Source: UBA6522 sp965262365
GTDB taxonomy: Bacteria > Pseudomonadota > Gammaproteobacteria > Steroidobacterales > Rariloculaceae
Direction of reading: 5' to 3'
DNA length: 64,000 nt
Assembly (NCBI GenBank): GCA_965262365.1
Contig: OZ253541.1
Span: forward strand, 3,224,001-3,288,000
Shown: one piece after another, positions 23,746 through 33,041 of the stretch
Layout: each line of letters begins with the position of its first letter
Position numbering within the stretch: position 1 is the first letter of the stretch
The notes under the pieces: model-generated
What the model saw: the letters and a program-made list of their open reading frames with translations, nothing else
Databases searched by the model: none
What the model was told of the DNA's origin: nothing
Translations under genes and position numbers: made by a program

Positions 23746-25089
23746 TCACGTAAAGGCCTCGCGTCCCAGGCGCAGGGCCATAAATCCTACCGCCAGCGCG
23801 CCGAGCGACAAGGCACCCCACAAAAGAGCAGGACGCCACGGGAACTCGCGCGGCGGAATGAATGCAGCTTCACCGCCCAATTCACTCATGGTTCCGAGCC
23901 CGGCAACGGTGATTGCCATCTCGTCATCCAGCTGTTCCCAGACCTGGCTCAATACCGGGTCGGGGCCGGCTTCGGTTGACAATCCGCCCCCGACCAGTCG
24001 ATAGGGCGCAGCGCCGTTTGCGGCAAACCGAAGGGTTTCCCGGGGATAGTGGAGTCGCAGCTCGATTCCGTCCTCGCCAAGCGAGCGATCGGGCCGAACT
24101 CTCCAGAAACGAGCGCCGCGACTTGCGATCTGGACAACGGGCGCGCGGACCTGATCGCCCTGGAAGTCGACACGGTAGTAGAGGCGTCTGGAAGCCACGA
24201 GGCGCCACGGTCCCTCCAGAGAATCGCCGGATTCAATGATGGCATTGGCCCATGAGTTGCGATTCACAAGCTCCAGTTCCACCGCGTGAACAGGCAAAAG
24301 GCCGCCCGCATCGAAGAAAAACGCGTCTTCCTCCACATCCGCGGGCTCAGGTACCGGCTCAAGCACGACCAATTCCACCGGCGTCGGATCCGGCTCCTCC
24401 GAGACGATCAAATCGAGTTCATCCAGAACCCAGGGCGCCGGCGTGTCACCGGCCCAGCCGATCCGGTAATAGCCGCCCACCCGTCCGTCGATGGGGATTC
24501 GGCTGTGCCGCACTCGGGTATCGTCGATTGCAAGCGACGCGATGCTGCCCTCGCCGATCGCGTTCCAACGGGCGAGGTCATCGCTGTGGGAAATCGTCAC
24601 CGTCGTCAGAAATGGATCCGCTATCGCATTCCAGCGCAGATCGGCAGCGAACGGCCTGGTTCGAATCTCCCGGGCATCGGCGACGAACGCAACGATCTGC
24701 GCGCGGCCCTCCGTGGGCGTGCCGAAACTGACGTCGACGCGCTCGTCCGATGCCTCGACGGTCAGGCCGCCCATCAGCTCGCCGCCCTGCGTCCGGTAAA
24801 CCGGCGATACGTCCAGTGTGACAAGCGATTCCGCGGCAGGCGCAGGCTCAGCGACGACCACGTAAAATGGCATCGGGTCACCGTTGGTGTCGAGGACTGC
24901 CATCTGGTCCGCACTTCTGGCGTGACGATAGACCTCGGCTCTCAAGGGAATATCGTAGAACTCGCTCTCGGCGCCAAGCTCCAGCGGCCACCCGAAGGCG
25001 AATTCGTCGGGATCGAGCGCGTTCGCCGAACCGATAAACAGCCCGGCAACGAAACCAATTTGAACTCTGCGGCGTTGCATGGGTTTCAT
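23746..25089 (-). CDS. DUF3999 family membrane-anchored protein
   Basis: This 447-residue protein has a signal peptide (VQIGFVAGLFIGSANA), a long beta-rich periplasmic part with FGWPLELGAESEFYDIPLRA and PAPWVLDELDLIVSEEP, and one C-terminal membrane segment (ALLWGALSLGALAVGFMALR). This is the layout of DUF3999. The gene follows the DUF2339 gene on the same strand after 85 bp, and the two families commonly occur together, so they probably form an envelope complex of unknown role. Confidence 0.85.
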   Translation of the reverse strand: MKPMQRRRVQIGFVAGLFIGSANALDPDEFAFGWPLELGAESEFYDIPLRAEVYRHARSADQMAVLDTNGDPMPFYVVVAEPAPAAESLVTLDVSPVYRTQGGELMGGLTVEASDERVDVSFGTPTEGRAQIVAFVADAREIRTRPFAADLRWNAIADPFLTTVTISHSDDLARWNAIGEGSIASLAIDDTRVRHSRIPIDGRVGGYYRIGWAGDTPAPWVLDELDLIVSEEPDPTPVELVVLEPVPEPADVEEDAFFFDAGGLLPVHAVELELVNRNSWANAIIESGDSLEGPWRLVASRRLYYRVDFQGDQVRAPVVQIASRGARFWRVRPDRSLGEDGIELRLHYPRETLRFAANGAAPYRLVGGGLSTEAGPDPVLSQVWEQLDDEMAITVAGLGTMSELGGEAAFIPPREFPWRPALLWGALSLGALAVGFMALRLGREAFT

Positions 25090-25174
25090 TCTAGCCTCGA
25101 ATGCGCGAAAGCATGCCGTCGATCGCCCTTACGCTCGCTATCTGCATGGATGAGGAATCCGGCCCACTGCCAAG

Positions 25175-27871
25175 CTATTGGGCCGTTTCCACTTCGGAGT
25201 CCAGACGCGGGGGCACCGGGGCGAAATAACCGACGATCAGCAGCAGGACGCCGACACCCAGGAACGAGACGACGCGAGCGAAGGTGCCGGTGTTGTCCAG
25301 TTCCACCAGGAACAGCTTGACGACCACGATGGCCATCAGCACGGCGCCGCCGACCCAGATCTCGCGCCGGCGAGTCCGGGCGCCGAGCACCATCCCCAGC
25401 AAACCGGTCACACTCCAGACGATCGAGACCGACGATTGCAGCACAACGGACTCGGCGAGCGTTTCCAGACCGAACGGGACGCCGGCCCAGTGATGGACAG
25501 CCCGAGCAACTGCCATCGTAAGCAAATAGAGACTAATGACCGTGACGATCAAGACTCGATATCGATCGCCCTGCCGCCACCACTCGCCCACAAGCTGCCA
25601 GCGCCACGCCACAAACAGCGCGAAGATGGAAGCCAGCGCCAGGGGGTTCAGAATGGGCACATAGGGCAACGGCGCCGGATCTCCCGACGACACCAGATTG
25701 ACTGCGAGCACGGCCGCAATCACGGCGAGCGCAACACCGCTCGCACACACGCTCGAGTAGGCATTCCAATGTTGCCCCAGGGGCCAGCGGACAGCTTCTC
25801 GCGCGTGGAGTGTGGCGAAAAGAAACACCGCGACTGCCGCGATCGAGGCCGCAAGCGGCCAGATACCATCGGCCAATTGGTCCAGTAACCACTCCGCTTC
25901 ACTGGCAATCAGCGCCGCAACAACCCAGTAAGCGCATGCGTGCAGGGCCACGATGAACCACGGAAAATGATTTTCCCTGAACCGCAGGAACGCGTAGTAC
26001 ACGGCAAGTGAGACCGGCCACGCCAGCCACCCGAAACTTGCAAACGCATGTGATCGCCCGACCAACGACAGGAAGAACGCGACTGCCATCGCGGGCATCA
26101 ATACCAGTCCCACGGAATTGAGTCTGGGCCATTCAAGTCGGCCCGCGGCAAGCGCCGCCGCCGCTGTGGTCACCGAAACAAAAACGAGACCGGCGGCCAG
26201 TGTTTCCCGAAACGCCAGGAAGTACTCGATCTCTGCCAGACCCGCCCACAGCCACCACGCCGTCGACCATCCCAGCAAGAGCCACTTGGCCGGTCCAGGC
26301 ATCGGTTTTTCGAACGCCGGGTACTCGCCGCGGTCGAGCCACCAACCGGAGAACCAACCGCCGAGCGCGATCAAGGCGGCGCCAGGGAAAAACCCGTTGA
26401 ACAACGGTACGGTCTCGGCCGAATACCCGCCCGATTGGACGGCAAAGGAGAAGCCCGCAAGAAGCTGCAGTGCGAGTCCGGCCAGAAGCGCCAACCGTCG
26501 TTGCTGACGGCAACCCAGCCAGACCATGGCTGCACCTTGCAGCGCCCATGCAATCGAAGTCCAGCGGGCGTCCAGCGCGAGGGGCACGGCGATCGCCAGG
26601 AACACGATCCCCAGACCGAAAAACGCCTCCATCATGACCCGGAGGTGCTTCGCCCTGCGGTGAATGAAAGTCGAGACAGCTACATACAGGGCCGCGAGCG
26701 AGATAGCCGAGATCGCCAGCCCGTATTCCGTGTCGCCGACCAGGCTCGCTTGCAGGCCGAAGCCGACGATGGGCGTACCGAACACAAGCGTTCCGTCCAC
26801 ATACCCCCGCAGGTTCGGTGCCTGGCGATGGGAGAAGAACACCGGAATGAGCGTATACATCAGTACGAAGAGAACAAGAAACGGCTCGGTCGTTGCGAAA
26901 TGCTCGCTTTGATACCCCTGGTAGCCCCACAGGCTGCCGATACCGAAGGTGAAGATGAAACCCAGGAGGTTCAGCGCTCGCCAGGCCTTGAACCAGGCGA
27001 CTCCGACCACCGCGATGTTCAGAATCGCGTAGTAGCTGAAGAGCAGAACGTGCTCGGAGGATCCTGTGGAGACGAGCATCGGTGCCATGAATCCGCCGAC
27101 GATACCGAGTACGGCCAGCGCGCGAGAGTCCTGCAGGACCGCAAGCATGCCGCCCGCGATCGTCAGGATCAGCAGGAACGTGAACGCGGCGACCGCCGGT
27201 ATCAACCCGTACAGGGCGAACGCGGCGTAGGCGGTGAGATAGAGAACCGCGATACCGCCACCCTGGAGACTGAGCGCGTAAACTTGGCGACGCTCGCGCA
27301 AACGCCAACCCACAAGAAGCAGGCCGAGACCGAACGCCGCGACGCCCGCAAGTCGAAACTCGATGGGCAGATTGAAGAGCTCCCGGTCGATGGCTTCACG
27401 AATGAAGAACGCCATACCGAACAACGAGAGCACAACACCGACCTTGACGGGCACGTTGCCGCTCGTTATCCAACCCTTCATGACGTCGGTAACCCGCGTC
27501 ACCGTGGACGAGATCCGGTCGGTCGAGCCGGCGTCGCTCCACTGCGTGCTCCGCAGCGCAGGTGCAGTTCCTTCGGGCGGGGGTGCGGTTTCTTCGGGCG
27601 GGGGTGGTGGGCCCGGCGACGCCTCCGGCGTCAGCGGCTCGGGAGTCTCTGCTGGCGCTTCCTGCAGGCTGACCGGTTCTTGAACCGCCGGCGCCCGATC
27701 CGGCTCCTTGATCCGCCCAGTCGCGACTTCCCGCGTTTCCAGTGCCGCCAGACGGTCGCTCAAACGTTTGCCCCAACCGATCAGGAAGCCAATCGATGCA
27801 CCAAAAACAGATCCGCCGAGTCCTTCCAGCCAGAAGCCGATCAACGCGCCCAATATGAAACCGAACAACAC
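25175..27871 (-). CDS. DUF2339 polytopic membrane protein
   Basis: This protein of about 898 residues has a short N-terminal membrane helix (VLFGFILGALIGFWLEGLGG), a coiled-coil and proline-rich stretch with many PPPEETAP-like units, and then more than 20 hydrophobic segments. It contains the DUF2339 block GKRLSDRLAALETREVATGR near the start and VKLFLVELDNTGTFARVVSF at the end. The start is placed at GTG 27871, preceded by GGGAG at good spacing; longer upstream frames contain no family sequence. It is co-directional with DUF3999. No enzymatic motif is seen. Confidence 0.85.
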   Translation of the reverse strand: MLFGFILGALIGFWLEGLGGSVFGASIGFLIGWGKRLSDRLAALETREVATGRIKEPDRAPAVQEPVSLQEAPAETPEPLTPEASPGPPPPPEETAPPPEGTAPALRSTQWSDAGSTDRISSTVTRVTDVMKGWITSGNVPVKVGVVLSLFGMAFFIREAIDRELFNLPIEFRLAGVAAFGLGLLLVGWRLRERRQVYALSLQGGGIAVLYLTAYAAFALYGLIPAVAAFTFLLILTIAGGMLAVLQDSRALAVLGIVGGFMAPMLVSTGSSEHVLLFSYYAILNIAVVGVAWFKAWRALNLLGFIFTFGIGSLWGYQGYQSEHFATTEPFLVLFVLMYTLIPVFFSHRQAPNLRGYVDGTLVFGTPIVGFGLQASLVGDTEYGLAISAISLAALYVAVSTFIHRRAKHLRVMMEAFFGLGIVFLAIAVPLALDARWTSIAWALQGAAMVWLGCRQQRRLALLAGLALQLLAGFSFAVQSGGYSAETVPLFNGFFPGAALIALGGWFSGWWLDRGEYPAFEKPMPGPAKWLLLGWSTAWWLWAGLAEIEYFLAFRETLAAGLVFVSVTTAAAALAAGRLEWPRLNSVGLVLMPAMAVAFFLSLVGRSHAFASFGWLAWPVSLAVYYAFLRFRENHFPWFIVALHACAYWVVAALIASEAEWLLDQLADGIWPLAASIAAVAVFLFATLHAREAVRWPLGQHWNAYSSVCASGVALAVIAAVLAVNLVSSGDPAPLPYVPILNPLALASIFALFVAWRWQLVGEWWRQGDRYRVLIVTVISLYLLTMAVARAVHHWAGVPFGLETLAESVVLQSSVSIVWSVTGLLGMVLGARTRRREIWVGGAVLMAIVVVKLFLVELDNTGTFARVVSFLGVGVLLLIVGYFAPVPPRLDSEVETAQ

Positions 27872-28195
27872 GCCAATTCTCCCAAACGCGTGGACGCACC
27901 GGATGCAAGATCGACTCAATCTACCTGAGTGGAGGGAATTGTGAAAACAAGGCCGGTTTGCTGTCCCACAAGTGCCCGCCATGCCAAAGCGAGCCTGACG
28001 CCCCGATACAACGCACGGGCGCTCGACGGTCGCTTGCGTGTAAACCCTTTCCCGCATCACCGGTGTCCGGCGGGTCCGGGCATTGGCCTGGCTTTCTTCC
28101 CCGCCTTGCATACCGCCCGGGCGGACACGCGATAGCGGTGCCTGAGACATTCTGTTAGTTTGCTCGCCACCGAAATTGGCACAGCACCTCCGGCC
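27872..28195. other. Divergent intergenic region
   Basis: Control region between the DUF2339 gene and the acyltransferase. The reverse frame stays open through it but shows no protein family. I see no clear terminator or repeat; promoters for both genes should lie here. Confidence 0.4.
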
Positions 28196-29548
28196 ATGTT
28201 CTACCGTGCGCTAGTTCGATTCCTGAGTCTGGTCGCCCGGACGTTCTACAAGCGAATTGAGATCGTGGGCCTTGCGAATGTCCCCACGCGAGGTGCCGTG
28301 ATTCTCGCCGGCAATCACCCCAACGCGTTGATCGACGGCCTGCTGCTGATGTGCCATGCGGGCCGTACGCCCGTGCATCTTCTGGGCAACGCCAAACTCT
28401 GGAAAATTCCTCTGCTCGCCCGGCTGTTGGACGCGCTCGGCGCCGTGCCCGTGCAGCGCCGCGAAGAACACGGTACCGACGCGGACAATCGGAACGCCTT
28501 CGAACGCGTCGACGACGTGCTGGCGAGCGGTGGCTGCGTGGCGATTTTTCCCGAGGGCATCAGCCACTCGGACAGCCAGCTCTCAACGCTCAAGACCGGC
28601 ACCGCCAGAATGGCCCTGCGCGCCGCCGCCCGCCGCGAGGCCGACGTCGCGATCGTTCCCTTCGGCCTGACCTACCTGGATCGTCACCGCTTCAGAAGTC
28701 AGGTCCTGCTGCACTTCGGGCCGCCGATGCCGATCGATGAACAGCGTCTGGCGGCTTACAGAAACGACAAGGTAGGGACCGTTCGACAGCTCACCGCGGA
28801 ACTTCGCGAGCGACTGTCGCGCGTCACACTGAATGCACCGGACTGGGCGACGTTGCGGTTCATTCACGCCGCACGGCGTTTGTACAAACCGATGTTGACG
28901 AAACTCACGCCCGCGATCTATGTCGACCTCAGCCGCCGCTTCGTGGAGCACTACACGCGTTTCGCCAGCGAGCCGGATGTTCAGCGGCTGCGTGCCGAGA
29001 TCGAGGCGTACCAGTCACAGTTGGAACTGTTGGGACTGAAGGACCATCAGCTCATTCACCCTGTCAGTGCGCGCATGGCCATGACGAGGATCGTTTGGCG
29101 CACGGCCCTTGTCATTCTGCTGCTACCGCTCGCACTGCCGGGAGCGATCGTCGTGCTGCCCATCGCATGGCTTGCCGCAACGGTAAGTTCCTGGTACAGC
29201 TACGATGTCGACGACATCGCCACCTTGAAAGTCACGACGGCGGTGCCGATACTGCTTGCAACCTATACGCTCGCCACGGTCGCGGCCTGGATCGCTCTCG
29301 GGTGGGTTTGGGCAGTGCTGGCGACACTATTGCTCCCGGTCAGTTTATTCGCCACCCTGTTCGTGCTGGAAAAACAGGCCCAGCTACTTGTCTCGATACG
29401 CACCGTATTTCGCGTGGCGTGGTTGCGCGGCGATATCGACGCACTGGTAGACGAGAGGAACAAACTGGTGACCGCGGTACGAATCGCCGTCGACCGCTAC
29501 GCCGACCCCCGCATTCGACGGATTTTCGACGCCTCGGACTTCGGCTGA
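28196..29548 (+). CDS. PlsC-type 1-acylglycerol-3-phosphate acyltransferase family protein
   Basis: This 450-residue protein has an N-terminal lysophospholipid acyltransferase domain: the catalytic NHPNALID (His41, Asp47), then DALGAVPVQRREEHG and the substrate-binding FPEGISHSDSQL. This spacing matches the longer LPLAT branch known from bacteria. Two or three membrane segments lie at about 295-385 (ALVILLLPLALPGAIVVLPI, AVPILLATYTLATVAAWIAL). It probably acylates a lysophospholipid at the inner membrane. A TTG 36 bp upstream is also in frame, but the ATG gives the expected N-terminus. Confidence 0.88.
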   Translation: MFYRALVRFLSLVARTFYKRIEIVGLANVPTRGAVILAGNHPNALIDGLLLMCHAGRTPVHLLGNAKLWKIPLLARLLDALGAVPVQRREEHGTDADNRNAFERVDDVLASGGCVAIFPEGISHSDSQLSTLKTGTARMALRAAARREADVAIVPFGLTYLDRHRFRSQVLLHFGPPMPIDEQRLAAYRNDKVGTVRQLTAELRERLSRVTLNAPDWATLRFIHAARRLYKPMLTKLTPAIYVDLSRRFVEHYTRFASEPDVQRLRAEIEAYQSQLELLGLKDHQLIHPVSARMAMTRIVWRTALVILLLPLALPGAIVVLPIAWLAATVSSWYSYDVDDIATLKVTTAVPILLATYTLATVAAWIALGWVWAVLATLLLPVSLFATLFVLEKQAQLLVSIRTVFRVAWLRGDIDALVDERNKLVTAVRIAVDRYADPRIRRIFDASDFG

Positions 29549-29627
29549 TCGCGCAGCGAGATGGCGCCGCCTGAACTGCCGGTCAGCGAGCGCCAGGCGC
29601 AAAAAATTGAGAAGTTGGTTTTGCGCC

Positions 29628-30836
29628 CTACAGCGCGTATCCCACAAGAAACCACGCCTTGGTCGTATCCGTGGCAAAGCCATCCGGATCGTAAGTCGCG
29701 ATCTTGAACTCCAGACTCACCCGGTTCGGCAGCGTATAGGTCACGTCGAATCCAAGCTCCGAACCATAGCTCCGACCGCCTTCGTGCGCGCTGAAGTCAT
29801 GGTAGACGCCGGTGAGCCGGGCGCCACCGATATTGCCCGCGATGCTGAACCAGGCGTCCTTGACACCGTCCGGCGGAGCGATGAGGAACTTGTCGGTCCA
29901 TCCCTGGTACCTGTGCAGGGTCGCGGCTGGTGTTCGGAACGAATATCGCCCGTCATCGCTGCCCATGATGTCGTAGCCCACGGTCAGGGCGCCGCCGCCG
30001 AGCGGGAAAACGCCCTGAACGGAGAAGTGCGGTGCATCGTAGGCCGTTGGATTGTCAGCCCAGTCGGACTGCCGCGCGAAGGTGGCGTCCAGCGTCACGA
30101 AATCGAACGCACCTCGATACGAAACGCCGTAGCTCGCATTGGAATTGGGCGGACCGTTATCGTTGCTGAGATCGAGCAGGTAGGCGAACGCGGCGATCTC
30201 CTGGTCCGGCGCAGGTCGAATGGAGCCGCGAAGAAAATGGGAGTCGCCGTACCAGTCCCCCGGCTGCGCACCATCGCCGGGACCGAAAATCCGGTTGATG
30301 TTGTTTACGTAGGTGTAGTCGAGCATCGCGCCGCCGCGGGACAACTGCACCCGCAAGCCGTCGTAAGTCTGCTCGTTCTGCCGAAACGCGACGCCGCCCA
30401 CGAAACGCTGATTGCCCAGGTTGATCCGCTGGCGGCCTGCCGTAACGGTCACCCCTTCACCGCTGTACTTCAGGAATGCCTGGTTGAGATCGCCGCCTTC
30501 GGGGTCGGCGACGGAGGGAAACTGCGTCTTGCCGTTGGTGGTGGAATTGAAGTCTTCGATGCCGGCCACGAATGCGTAGTCGGCTTCCAGGCCGGCACTC
30601 CAGGCATTGTCCTGTGCCGAATTCCAGGTCCAGCGCGCCAGCGCCGTCGACGCCAGCGCCTGTTCATCGAAGTCGGCCTGGTCGACGTGCTCGAGCCGGT
30701 ACCGAATGCGCAGCGCAGTCGATCCGTCGGCAATCGCTGCGCGCAACCCCGCTCCGGTTGTCTGTGCCCGGGCCGGCCCACTGGACACGATCAGCCCCGC
30801 GACCAGGGCAATGGCGCAAGTTTTCTCGCTCATCAA
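29628..30836 (-). CDS. Outer-membrane beta-barrel porin (alginate-export-like)
   Basis: This 402-residue protein has a signal peptide (CAIALVAGLIVSSGPARAQ), the early strand LRIRYRLEHVDQADFDEQAL and repeated alternating hydrophobic strands such as VTVTAGRQRINLGNQRFVG. The final strand VSLEFKIATYDPDG ends AWFLVGYAL. The TAGRQRINLGNQRFVG segment is characteristic of AlgE/OprD-like single-chain porins of the DUF1302-type group. It would let small solutes across the outer membrane; the solute is not predictable. It is convergent with the acyltransferase and shares direction with the kinase operon upstream. Confidence 0.75.
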   Translation of the reverse strand: MMSEKTCAIALVAGLIVSSGPARAQTTGAGLRAAIADGSTALRIRYRLEHVDQADFDEQALASTALARWTWNSAQDNAWSAGLEADYAFVAGIEDFNSTTNGKTQFPSVADPEGGDLNQAFLKYSGEGVTVTAGRQRINLGNQRFVGGVAFRQNEQTYDGLRVQLSRGGAMLDYTYVNNINRIFGPGDGAQPGDWYGDSHFLRGSIRPAPDQEIAAFAYLLDLSNDNGPPNSNASYGVSYRGAFDFVTLDATFARQSDWADNPTAYDAPHFSVQGVFPLGGGALTVGYDIMGSDDGRYSFRTPAATLHRYQGWTDKFLIAPPDGVKDAWFSIAGNIGGARLTGVYHDFSAHEGGRSYGSELGFDVTYTLPNRVSLEFKIATYDPDGFATDTTKAWFLVGYAL

Positions 30837-30890
30837 AAAGCGTTTCCCCGTACCGGCGCTCCCAACGCGCGCGATTATGCAACAAATCGG

Positions 30891-33041
30891 TCACGCGCCT
30901 TCCTCGGCCTGCTTCAGCGGCGGCTGCAGCGGAAGCGCGATGATCATCTCCGTGAACTCGCCGGGCTCGGTTTCCACCTGGATGGTACCGCCGTGCTCGC
31001 GAACGATGTCACTGGACATGGCAAGGCCCAGCCCCGTGCCCTCGCCGGTGGGTTTGGTGGTGTAGAAGGGATTGAATATCTTTTCCACCACGTGGGGCGG
31101 CATCCCGCTGCCATTATCCTTGATACGAATCTCGATCTGTTCCTCGCCGCGCCGGGTCTTGAGCCAAATCGTCGGCCCATAGTCGTCAACCTGCGCCGAG
31201 GAGCGCTTCTCGTCGGTCGCATAGCAGGCGTTGCTGACCATATTGAGAAAGACGCGGCCCAAGTCCTGGGGAATCACGTCGACGTCCCCCATCTCTGGAT
31301 CGAGGTCGTGCACGATGTCGAGCTGGAACTCCGAGTCGGTGGCCCGGGCACTGTGGTAGGCGAGCCGTGCGTACTCCTCCAGCAGGCCGTTGATCTCGGT
31401 CGGCTGCAAGTCGCCCGAGCCTCGGCCCATCTGCAGCATGTCGTGAACGATGCGGTTGGCGCGGTTGCCGTGGGACTGAATTCGCTTCAGGTTGCTGGTC
31501 AGGTCCCCGGTGATTTCATCGATGTAGGAGCGATCGTCCTCCGGTATCTGCTCGGCGAAATCCTCCATCGCCTCCTTCAATTCGTCGATCAGTTCCTCCG
31601 ATACTTCCGAGAAGTTCTTGACGAAATTCAACGGATTCTTGATTTCGTGAGCCACGCCGGCGGTCAGTTCACCGAGGGCCGCGAGTTTCTCGCGCATCAC
31701 GATCTGGTCCTGGGCCTGGCGCAGGTCTTCCAGCACCGATTCCAGTTGCTCGTTCTTGCCCTTGAGTTCATCGGCCAGTTTCTCGACCAGGTTCAGACGC
31801 TGAACCTCCAGGGCGTGGCGACGGAACACTTCGAGCGCCGCCGCCATGTCGGCCACTTCGTCCTTGCCGCCGATATCCACGGTGGTTTCGAGATCGCCGC
31901 TGGCCATGCGTCGCATCCAGAGGGACAATTGCTCGAGTCGGAACAGCAGCACGCGGCCGACAAACAGCCAGGCAATCAACAGGGCGCTGGCCACGCTGAC
32001 GGCGCTGATGGCCAGCAGCAGATTGCGTCCGGTGAGGATCGCATCGGCGGAAGCCATGGTGGCCTCCTCGGTGTTCATCTGCGCCGTGCTCACCAGCCCG
32101 TCGACTTCGGCGACCAGATCGATCGCGATGTCCTGGTTGCCCTCGAGCAGCTCGAGTTGACGTTCGCCCAGTCGCAGTTCCTGAACCAGCAGGTTGAAGC
32201 CGCTCGCCTCGCCGAGTCCCAACTCGATGAGCCGGGCGAAGCCTGGCGCCAGTTGCGCATGCAGCGGGGAAGATTCCAGATCGGACAGGTTGCGCTCGAT
32301 GCGGCTGGCCACGGCCTCGAAGCGCTCCCTCAAGGGCTCCACCAGCGATGCTTCCGTGAGCGTGAACGCGCTCGCCAGCAGTTGCGTCGACAACGTCGCA
32401 TCGGCCTGAAGCTCGGCCAGGTAGCGATAGCGTCCGAACTCGTTTTCCGAGAAGTGTTCCGACCGGGGTTCCGGCGGACTGCCGAGCTCGCGGTAGCCGG
32501 TCATGGTGTAGAAGAGCTGATCGTCGATGGCCGGAACCATGATGCTGTCGAGACGGACGCGCAGTTCCTCCAGCTCCAGCCGCAAGTCCTCCCTGCGCTC
32601 CATCAGTTCAAAGGACGCGGCCACTTCCTCGCGCAGCGCTGTAATGTTCGAAATCAGCGTGTCGGAATGCGCCCGGATACGCTCGAAGCGCGCTTCGCCC
32701 GCATCCATTCCCTCAAACACCGCCAATTGCCCCTCGAACGCGGCGTGGGACTCGCTGATGTCGACCATGACGTCGCGAAAATCGTCGGGTGACGCCGCAG
32801 ATGCCAGGCGGGGGGCGGCCGCGACCAGTGCACTGCTGTACTGCGCCACACCGAATGCCGCCGCCAGCTCGGGAACGCTGCCTTCGTTGACGACTTGCTG
32901 CACGTTGCCCACCCGGTTGAGCAGAAACCAGCCCACCAGGCTGGCTGACACCGTCAGGACGACGGCGCCTCCGATTGTGAGATAAAGTTGGGTGGAGATT
33001 CGCGAGCGGGCCTTGTTGATGGCCTTCAGCCAGTTCTTCAT
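30891..33041 (-). CDS. Sensor histidine kinase with periplasmic helical sensor
   Basis: This 716-residue protein has membrane segments at about 20-42 and 340-362 enclosing a helical periplasmic domain of some 290 residues, a layout like TorS-type sensors. HAMP follows (about 363-415, SLWMRRMASGDLETTVDIGG). A coiled coil leads to the phosphoacceptor box ELTAGVAHEIKNPLNFVKNF (His465). The ATPase core has the N box FLNMVSNACYAT, DNGSGMPPHV and TGEGTGLGLA. Its start overlaps the stop of the binding-protein gene by ATGA, so production is coupled. The neighbours suggest that it receives a signal from the binding lipoprotein and acts on the phosphatase-type response regulator. Confidence 0.9.
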   Translation of the reverse strand: MKNWLKAINKARSRISTQLYLTIGGAVVLTVSASLVGWFLLNRVGNVQQVVNEGSVPELAAAFGVAQYSSALVAAAPRLASAASPDDFRDVMVDISESHAAFEGQLAVFEGMDAGEARFERIRAHSDTLISNITALREEVAASFELMERREDLRLELEELRVRLDSIMVPAIDDQLFYTMTGYRELGSPPEPRSEHFSENEFGRYRYLAELQADATLSTQLLASAFTLTEASLVEPLRERFEAVASRIERNLSDLESSPLHAQLAPGFARLIELGLGEASGFNLLVQELRLGERQLELLEGNQDIAIDLVAEVDGLVSTAQMNTEEATMASADAILTGRNLLLAISAVSVASALLIAWLFVGRVLLFRLEQLSLWMRRMASGDLETTVDIGGKDEVADMAAALEVFRRHALEVQRLNLVEKLADELKGKNEQLESVLEDLRQAQDQIVMREKLAALGELTAGVAHEIKNPLNFVKNFSEVSEELIDELKEAMEDFAEQIPEDDRSYIDEITGDLTSNLKRIQSHGNRANRIVHDMLQMGRGSGDLQPTEINGLLEEYARLAYHSARATDSEFQLDIVHDLDPEMGDVDVIPQDLGRVFLNMVSNACYATDEKRSSAQVDDYGPTIWLKTRRGEEQIEIRIKDNGSGMPPHVVEKIFNPFYTTKPTGEGTGLGLAMSSDIVREHGGTIQVETEPGEFTEMIIALPLQPPLKQAEEGA

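Noticed and set aside
29607..32792. Very long open frame on the plus strand opposite the porin and kinase genes
   Set aside because: It is antisense to genes with clear domains and signal peptides, and its translation is rich in Arg, His and Gln with no domain; high GC with strong codon bias leaves such frames open.
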